Assembly: GCA_016296065.1 (NCBI GenBank)
Contig: JAEDKA010000004.1
Location: 36,140-100,139 of the forward strand
Origin: Kiritimatiellia bacterium
GTDB taxonomy: Bacteria; Verrucomicrobiota; Kiritimatiellia; RFP12; UBA1067
Length of the DNA: 64,000 nt
Reading direction: 5' to 3'
Made by a program: the position numbers and the translations under genes. This document shows, in pieces, positions 58,334-64,000 of this stretch. The notes under the pieces were generated by a model, which was not told where the DNA came from, ran no database searches, and saw only the letters and a program-made list of their open reading frames with translations. Each line of letters begins with the position of its first letter. Within the stretch, counting starts at the first letter, position 1.

Positions 58334-59296
58334 TCACACCCCGAGGGCGTCCCAGAACGCCTCGGGGGATCGGTGCTCGCCGTAACGCGCGTTCTGGACA
58401 ACGCGCTTCGGATTGGACGTGTTGAGCGCGACGGAGTCGAAGCCGAGGCGGAAGGCGTATTCGACCGCCACGGCGGCCGGATCCAGCGCCCGTTCGCGGC
58501 AGAGCGCGAGGTAGCGGTCGCGGAACGCGAACGCCTCCGCGTCGCGCTCCGGGTCCGCCTCGCGGTAGTCGAGCATGTTGGACCCCATGAGGAAGCCTCC
58601 GTTGAACACCGCCGAGTCGATGAGCGTAACGCCCGCGCCCTTCAGCCGCCCCACGAAGTCCAGAAGCTCCGGAGGATGCACGAGCAGGGTCGGCGCGCAG
58701 GCGAACATCGCCCAGTCGAAGCGGATGCCCATGTCCCACAGCTCCCTGATTACGCGCCAGTCCTTTGCGCCGATTCCGACAGCCTTCACCTCGCCGCGCG
58801 CCTTGAGTTCGAAAAGCGCCTCGTATGCGCCATGTATATCGTCCAGCGCCTTTTGGCGTGAGACATGAGACGCGAGGTACTCGTCTGGATCGTGCACGCT
58901 GACTAGGCCAACCGGATAGTTGCCCAGGAGCGTCTTCGCCTCCTCGCAGCACCGCAGTATCCCGTCATGCGAGATGTCCTGCACTGCGTCCCACTCGAGC
59001 CCCTTCCACGCTCCCGGCTCGAACGTCGGCTCCTCGCCCGGCGCAAGCCTGCGCGACCTGCGCCATCCAAGCTTGACGCTGATGTCTATGTCATTGCCGG
59101 TCTTGCCGAGCGCCTTGAGCGCCTTGCCGATGCACTCGAGCGAAAGGCCCGCTCCGTACTTTCCGGCGGAGTCGATCGTCGGATGCGAATACGCCTTGAA
59201 CCACTCCGCCGCGATGGCGACTTTCGTCTCCATCGGAATCTCCCTGTAGAGGTTTCCGAGACAGCTGGTGCCGAAGATTATGGGATTGAGTTTCAT
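58334..59296 (-). CDS. aldo/keto reductase (L-fucose-dehydrogenase-like)
   Basis: 320 residues, (beta/alpha)8 oxidoreductase. It has IIFGTSCLGNLYREIPMETK at the start, IDSAGKYGAGLSLECIGKAL (catalytic Asp/Tyr context), a Lys in ISVKLGWRR, then VGLVSVHDPDEYL in place of the usual active-site His strand, and AFRLGFDSVALNTSNPKRVV near the NADP-binding end. The pattern resembles D-threo-aldose/L-fucose dehydrogenases of this superfamily, which use NAD(P). It has its own promoter-like TATACT and GAGAGGGG upstream and lies in the space where rpoB would usually follow rplL. Substrate not known. Confidence 0.85.
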   Translation of the reverse strand: MKLNPIIFGTSCLGNLYREIPMETKVAIAAEWFKAYSHPTIDSAGKYGAGLSLECIGKALKALGKTGNDIDISVKLGWRRSRRLAPGEEPTFEPGAWKGLEWDAVQDISHDGILRCCEEAKTLLGNYPVGLVSVHDPDEYLASHVSRQKALDDIHGAYEALFELKARGEVKAVGIGAKDWRVIRELWDMGIRFDWAMFACAPTLLVHPPELLDFVGRLKGAGVTLIDSAVFNGGFLMGSNMLDYREADPERDAEAFAFRDRYLALCRERALDPAAVAVEYAFRLGFDSVALNTSNPKRVVQNARYGEHRSPEAFWDALGV

Positions 59297-59374
59297 GTTG
59301 TGCCCCTCTCGGCAGATAGTATACTATATTTCCCCCTGCCCCGCACATGCCCCTAAAGTGTGATGCCCGCATGA

Positions 59375-59407
59375 CAAAAAAGACGCGGCACATGTGCCGC
59401 GTCCTTT
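59375..59407 (-). terminator. intrinsic terminator after rplL
   Basis: A perfect palindromic hairpin, GACGCGGCACA-TGTGCCGCGTC (59382-59403), 11-bp arms with no forced loop. It is followed on the minus strand by TTTTTTG, and on the plus strand by CTTTTG. It ends the ribosomal operon after rplL; the opposite direction faces no gene. Confidence 0.88.
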
Positions 59408-59430
59408 TGTGGCTTTGGAAAGCCGATGTC

Positions 59431-59796
59431 TTACTTGACCTCGACTTCGGCGCCGGCCTTCTTGAGCTGCTCGGCGATCTTCTCGGCCTCGTCCTTGGCG
59501 ATGGCTTCCTTGACCTTCTTGGGAGCGCCGTCGACCATGTCCTTGGCGTCCTTGAGGCCAAGACCCGTAATCGCGCGGATCTCCTTGATGACGGCGATCT
59601 TGTTCGCGCCAGCGGCCTTGAGGATGACGTCGAACTCGGTCTTCTCTTCGGCAGGAGCGGCGCCAGCGGCGGGACCCGCGACTGCGACTGCGGCGGCGGC
59701 GGAAACGCCCCACGCCTCTTCGAGAGCCTTGACGAGCTCGTTGATTTCGAGAACCGTCTTTCCAGACAGCTCCTTGATGATCTCTTCGTTTGTCAT
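59431..59796 (-). CDS. rplL: 50S ribosomal protein L7/L12
   Basis: 121 residues. N-terminal dimerisation helix (ELSGKTVLEINELVKALEEA), an Ala/Gly hinge (AAAAVAVAGPAAGAAPAEE) and the C-terminal factor-binding domain with KTEFDVILKAAGANKIAVIK, EIRAITGLGLKDAKDMV and a KKAGAEVEVK end. It forms the flexible stalk that recruits EF-Tu and EF-G. Last gene of rplKAJL; a strong terminator follows, so rpoBC is not in this operon. Confidence 0.97.
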   Translation of the reverse strand: MTNEEIIKELSGKTVLEINELVKALEEAWGVSAAAAVAVAGPAAGAAPAEEKTEFDVILKAAGANKIAVIKEIRAITGLGLKDAKDMVDGAPKKVKEAIAKDEAEKIAEQLKKAGAEVEVK

Positions 59797-59854
59797 TTTT
59801 TTGTTTCCTTTTTAGTTCAACCTTGGCCGTTTTTCATGCCAAGGAAATTTGTTG

Positions 59855-60376
59855 TTACGCGGCCGGAGTCTCCGGAGCGGGAGCGGCGTCGCCGCCTTCC
59901 TTCTTGGCCTTCTCGGAGAGGACGCGCGCGAGGCGGGTCGCAGGCTCCTTGAGGAGCATGAGGAGGGTTGCGCGGAGCTGGTCCTTGCCGGGCACCTTGG
60001 AGAGCGCCTCGACCATCGCGGCGTCCACGATCTTGTTGTCGTAGTCCGCGCCCTTGACGGAAGCCTTGCCGCCGGAGTCCTTGACGAACTCCATGATGGC
60101 CTTGGCGACCGCGGTGGGCTCGCCGTGTCCGGTGACGATGGCGGTGTTGCCCTGGAGCATCGCGTTGACCTCGTCGCTCCAGCCCTTCTCCTTCGCGACC
60201 TTCCCGAGGAAGGAGTTCTTCACGACGAGAAGACGGCTGTCGAGGGCCTTGAGGGCCTTGCGGAGCTTGGCGAACTGGGCGACGGTGACGCCGCCGTGGT
60301 TGACGATGAAGCAGTAGTCCGAGTCCTTGACGCGGGCGACGACTTCGTCGAGAATTGCGATCTTTTCGATTCTCAT
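59855..60376 (-). CDS. rplJ: 50S ribosomal protein L10
   Basis: 173 residues. Family pattern in DSDYCFIVNHGGVTVAQFAK, LRKALKALDSRLLVVKNSFL, ALSKVPGKDQLRATLLMLLK. The C-terminus has the Ala-rich end that anchors L7/L12 dimers. The tail is short, ending GGDAAPAPETPAA. It starts 14 nt after rplA within the rplK-A-J-L operon. Confidence 0.95.
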   Translation of the reverse strand: MRIEKIAILDEVVARVKDSDYCFIVNHGGVTVAQFAKLRKALKALDSRLLVVKNSFLGKVAKEKGWSDEVNAMLQGNTAIVTGHGEPTAVAKAIMEFVKDSGGKASVKGADYDNKIVDAAMVEALSKVPGKDQLRATLLMLLKEPATRLARVLSEKAKKEGGDAAPAPETPAA

Positions 60377-60390
60377 TTCAAGATCCTCCC

Positions 60391-61086
60391 TTATTCGGCG
60401 TCGCTCGCGAGCACGACCGGAACGCCGACGCCCATCGTGGACGAGATCGTCATCGACTTGATGAAGACTCCCTTGACGGTTGTGGGCTTCGCGGCCTGGA
60501 CGGCGGAGACGATAGCCTTGATGTTGCCGACGAGCTTGTCGGCGTCGAACGAACGCTTGCCCGCGACGACCGCGAGGTTGCCCGTCTTGTCCATGCGGAA
60601 GTCGACCTTGCCGCCCTTTGCCTCCTTGACGGCCGTCGCGGTGTCATCCGTGACAGTGCCGGTCTTTGGGTTCGGCATGAGGCCGCGCGGACCGAGGATA
60701 CGAGCGCACTTCCTGACTTCCTTCATCGCCTCGACCGTGGCGATCGCCACGTCGAAGTCGCACCAGCCTTCCTTCGAGACCTTCTCGATGAGGTCGGCGA
60801 GACCGACGAAATCGGCGCCCGCGGCCTTCGCGGCCTCAGCCTGCTCGCCGCCCGCGAACACTGCCACCTTGACAGTCTTGCCCGAGCCGTTGGGGAGCTT
60901 GACGGTTCCGCGAACAGCGGTGTCGCCCTTGGTGAGGTCGCTACCGAGGCGGAAGTAGACGTCGATCGTCTCGTCGAACTTGGCGCCGGGGTTCGCCTTG
61001 ACGAACTTGACGGCCTCTTCGAGGGAGACGGCCTTCTTGGGGGCCTTCTTCAGCGCGTTGAAATACTTCTTTCCGTGAGTGCTCAT
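60391..61086 (-). CDS. rplA: 50S ribosomal protein L1
   Basis: 231 residues, full length. Signatures include AVKFVKANPGAKFDETIDVY, VRGTVKLPNGSGKTVKVAVF, LGPRGLMPNPKTGTVTDD and KGVFIKSMTISSTMGVGVPV. It binds 23S rRNA at the L1 stalk and often represses its own operon by binding the leader mRNA. Its ATG overlaps the rplK stop (ATGA), giving translational coupling. Confidence 0.97.
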   Translation of the reverse strand: MSTHGKKYFNALKKAPKKAVSLEEAVKFVKANPGAKFDETIDVYFRLGSDLTKGDTAVRGTVKLPNGSGKTVKVAVFAGGEQAEAAKAAGADFVGLADLIEKVSKEGWCDFDVAIATVEAMKEVRKCARILGPRGLMPNPKTGTVTDDTATAVKEAKGGKVDFRMDKTGNLAVVAGKRSFDADKLVGNIKAIVSAVQAAKPTTVKGVFIKSMTISSTMGVGVPVVLASDAE

Positions 61087-61508
61087 TCGACCACCTCGAT
61101 TCCCATGTTGCGAGCCGTGCCGGCGATCATCTTGACTGCCTGCTCCGGATCGTCGGTGTTGAGGTCAGCCTTCTTCATCTCAACGATCTTGAGAAGCTGG
61201 GCCTTGGTGACCTTGCCGACCTTGTTCTTGTTGGGAACGCCGCTGCCCTTGGCGAGACCCGCCTCCTTCTTGAGGAGCGTGGACGCAGGCGGCGACTTGA
61301 ACTGCAGCGAGAAGCTGCGGTCCTGGTAGACCGTGATGATCACGGGGATGACGAGCCCCGAGTCCTTCGCCGTCTTGGCGTTGAACTCCTTGCAGAACTG
61401 CATGATGTTGACACCAGCAGAACCGAGGGCGGGACCCACAGGCGGCGCGGGATTCGCGGCGCCGGCGGGAATCTGGAGCTTTACGACTCCAGTGACTTTC
61501 TTAGCCAT
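61083..61508 (-). CDS. rplK: 50S ribosomal protein L11
   Basis: 141 residues from the ATG at 61508. It begins AKKVTGVVKLQIPAGAANPA and PPVGPALGSAGVNIMQFCKE, then YQDRSFSLQFKSPPASTLL, KVGKVTKAQLLKIVEMKKAD and GTARNMGIEV, all standard L11. It forms the GTPase-associated centre with 23S rRNA. A few extra upstream in-frame codons lack a ribosome binding site and are not part of it. Confidence 0.97.
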   Translation of the reverse strand: MAKKVTGVVKLQIPAGAANPAPPVGPALGSAGVNIMQFCKEFNAKTAKDSGLVIPVIITVYQDRSFSLQFKSPPASTLLKKEAGLAKGSGVPNKNKVGKVTKAQLLKIVEMKKADLNTDDPEQAVKMIAGTARNMGIEVVE

Positions 61509-61581
61509 TTGCCTTTTCCTTCTTTCGTGCGGCTCCTCCCGGGGATCCTGCCCGGTGGTAGCGGACCGCAAAACCTGCCGT

Positions 61582-62193
61582 TTACTTCGCCGGCTCGAGC
61601 GTCTCCTCTACGGAGACCTTCTCCACCTGCCAGTATTCGACGTCGACAGGGACCTTTCGGCCGAAGACTGCTACCTCGACCTTGAGCTTGCCCTTGTCGG
61701 GATCCACCATTGAGATCTGGCCCGTCAAGCCCATGAACGCGCCATCCGTTATCTTCACCGTCTCGTCGACGGAGAAATTCACCTTCGGACGCTCCACCTG
61801 GGCGCCGCCTGTAGTCGGCTTATCCAGGAGAATTGCGTCCACTTCGCTCTGCTTAAGCGGCTGCGGGCGGTCGCCGCCGATGAACCCGATCACTCCCGGG
61901 GTCTCGCGCAGAAACTGCCACGTACGCTCGTATATCGCCTTCTTGCCGTTCTCGTCAAGTCCCCTCGACTCGTCGTATAGTGCGAGCTCGCAGAGAACAT
62001 AGCCGGGGAAGAACTTGCGCGTGACGGTGTGCTTTCTGCCGTCCTTGCGCTTTTCAGTCACCTTCTCGGTCGGTATAACGCACCGGCCGATGTACTCTTC
62101 CATACGCTCGAGCCTTATGCGGGCCTCGATCGACTTCTGGGCCTTGTTCTCCTGCCCTGTTAGAGTGTGAAGCACAAACCACTGCTTGACCAT
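61582..62193 (-). CDS. nusG: transcription termination/antitermination factor NusG
   Basis: 203 residues. The NGN domain starts QWFVLHTLTGQENKAQKSIE and contains RKFFPGYVLCELAL and FLRETPGVIGFIGG. The C-terminal KOW domain is DETVKITDGAFMGLTGQISM, VDPDKGKLKVEVAVFGRKVP. It binds RNA polymerase and ribosomal S10/Rho. It lies between secE (60-nt gap) and rplK, the near-universal arrangement. Confidence 0.96.
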   Translation of the reverse strand: MVKQWFVLHTLTGQENKAQKSIEARIRLERMEEYIGRCVIPTEKVTEKRKDGRKHTVTRKFFPGYVLCELALYDESRGLDENGKKAIYERTWQFLRETPGVIGFIGGDRPQPLKQSEVDAILLDKPTTGGAQVERPKVNFSVDETVKITDGAFMGLTGQISMVDPDKGKLKVEVAVFGRKVPVDVEYWQVEKVSVEETLEPAK

Positions 62194-62253
62194 CGTCTTA
62201 TCTCCAGTTATTCAGCCTCGCGCCCTTGCGACCCAGCCACCGTCAACCCTGAC

Positions 62254-62451
62254 TCAGGCGCCCAGATGGACGAACCTGATGAACTGCTCGATCACCTTGT
62301 CGCAGACGAGCGTCGTCGCGGCGAGGATGAAAATGAACGATATGACGACGAGCGTCGACTCCCAAAGCTCGGTCTTGCCAGGCCATGTGACTCGCTTGGC
62401 CTCGGCTGCGACACCGCCGAGATACTCTTGCGTCTTCTTTAAAAAGCTCAT
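62254..62451 (-). CDS. secE: preprotein translocase subunit SecE
   Basis: 65 residues, one membrane helix. The conserved amphipathic segment and turn EYLGGVAAEAKRVTWPGKTE lead into LVVISFIFILAATTLVCDKV, ending FIRFVHLGA. Short single-helix SecE as in most bacteria. It clamps SecY in the translocon needed by the many exported proteins here. Precedes nusG and follows the tRNA-Trp gene. Confidence 0.94.
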   Translation of the reverse strand: MSFLKKTQEYLGGVAAEAKRVTWPGKTELWESTLVVISFIFILAATTLVCDKVIEQFIRFVHLGA

Positions 62452-62472
62452 CGTTTTAATTCCCGTTCAGAT

Positions 62473-62546
62473 TGGCAGGGTAGGAGGGAATCGAACCCCC
62501 ATAGGCGGTTTTGGAGACCGCTGCACTGCCATTGTGCTACTACCCT
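62473..62546 (-). tRNA. trnW: tRNA-Trp (CCA anticodon), 3' CCA encoded
   Basis: Read on the minus strand: acceptor AGGGTAG pairs with CTACCCT; the anticodon stem GCGGT/ACCGC encloses loop CTCCAAA with anticodon CCA; the T arm is GGGGTTCGATTCCCTC-like. The discriminator is G and the next three bases are CCA, so the mature 3' end is encoded. It lies between rpmG and secE, its common place in bacteria. Confidence 0.95.
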
Positions 62547-62556
62547 ATTGCGAGAC

Positions 62557-62706
62557 TTACTTAGTCTCCTTGTGGGCCGTGCGCTTGCGGCAGTGAGGGC
62601 AGAACTTCACCTTCTCCAGACGCTCCGTCATCGTCTTCTTGTTACGGGTCGTCGTGTAGTTGCGGTTCTTGCACTCTCCGCACGCCAAAATAGCGAGATC
62701 ACGCAT
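62557..62706 (-). CDS. rpmG: 50S ribosomal protein L33
   Basis: 49 residues from the ATG at 62706 with GGAGGAACAGGAA just upstream. Zinc-ribbon form with CGEC and CPHC Cys pairs, and the L33 pattern NRNYTTTRNKKTMTERLEKV, KFCPHCRKRT. The Cys-containing form indicates a zinc-binding L33. Located between tuf and the tRNA-Trp gene. Confidence 0.95.
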   Translation of the reverse strand: MRDLAILACGECKNRNYTTTRNKKTMTERLEKVKFCPHCRKRTAHKETK

Positions 62707-62726
62707 TTCCTGTTCCTCCGTCCTTG

Positions 62727-62770
62727 TGAGAGATAGAGCCCGGCCGGCCACTTCCGGCCGGGCATCTCAC
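62727..62770 (-). terminator. long hairpin between tuf and rpmG
   Basis: A 10-bp perfect GC stem, GCCCGGCCGG (62738-62747) with CCGGCCGGGC (62754-62763), loop of 6, extended by outer GTGAGA/TCTCAC pairing. In the tuf reading direction it lies just after the tuf stop but lacks a U-run before the rpmG ribosome binding site. It may therefore be a partial terminator or an RNA-processing/stability element that lowers rpmG-secE expression relative to tuf. Confidence 0.6.
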
Positions 62771-62786
62771 AGGACTTCTCGTTGTT

Positions 62787-63998
<1,212 letters not shown>

Positions 63999-64000
63999 TT

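Overview
The window is a high-GC chromosomal segment of a Gram-negative bacterium. BamA, an RND efflux pump and many Sec-exported proteins show an outer membrane. The best guess is an uncultured gut- or rumen-type member of the PVC group, probably Kiritimatiellia (Verrucomicrobiota). The reasons are secreted carbohydrate-active enzymes and beta-helix proteins ending in 'IGCYE' plus a short tail, a divergent FtsZ next to ddl-ftsQ-ftsA, and WbsX, DUF2341 and FAD-oxidoreductase secretome families. No 16S rRNA is present, so this is inference from gene content.

Layout. (1) 1-12618, minus: a CAZyme operon encoding an exported arabinose/fucose-isomerase-like protein, a WbsX-esterase fusion, a beta-helix protein, a clan GH-A hydrolase, a GH2 beta-galactosidase and an FAD oxidoreductase cut by the window edge. 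The genes are tightly coupled by ATGA overlaps. An AraC regulator (12733-13593) diverges from it. (2) 13.6-14.4 kb: tandem REP-like palindromic repeats. (3) 14.4-25.7 kb, minus: hom-lysC; tetR-acrA-acrB with a clear operator and promoter; fba-purM and a coiled-coil membrane protein. (4) 25.8-28.1 kb: a decayed island of RHS fragments, a possible tip/immunity module and inverted remnants of LuxR-type regulator genes, followed by a DUF4143 ATPase. (5) 29.9-37.6 kb, minus: secreted and surface proteins (beta-helix, an internally deleted GH89, a phosphatase, a metallophosphoesterase/beta-helix giant, DUF2341-LamG). (6) 37.8-46.4 kb, plus: a NarL-type two-component system, then ddl-ftsQ-ftsA-ftsZ-mutL. 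(7) 46.5-64 kb, minus: rplM-rpsI-DEAD helicase; bamA-gtrA-pilD; fhs-cpaB-tadA-tadB; an aldo/keto reductase; and tuf-rpmG-trnW-secE-nusG-rplKAJL.

Three themes stand out. First, three secreted proteins share an identical type of C-terminal tail (P-G, four hydrophobic residues, V/F-V-R, stop). In two of them it sits directly after an 'IGCYE' choice-of-anchor-like domain, where an envelope-sorting signal would be expected. Second, many first-in-operon genes have an extended -10 box (TGn-TATAMT) 5-10 nt before the ATG and no Shine-Dalgarno, so they are probably leaderless, while operon-internal genes mostly have AAGGAG-type sites. Third, pairs of promoters in the secretome region share the same palindromic or repeated boxes (CTACAC/GTGTAG, and GTATAC), which suggests small regulons, one of them possibly run by the adjacent two-component system.
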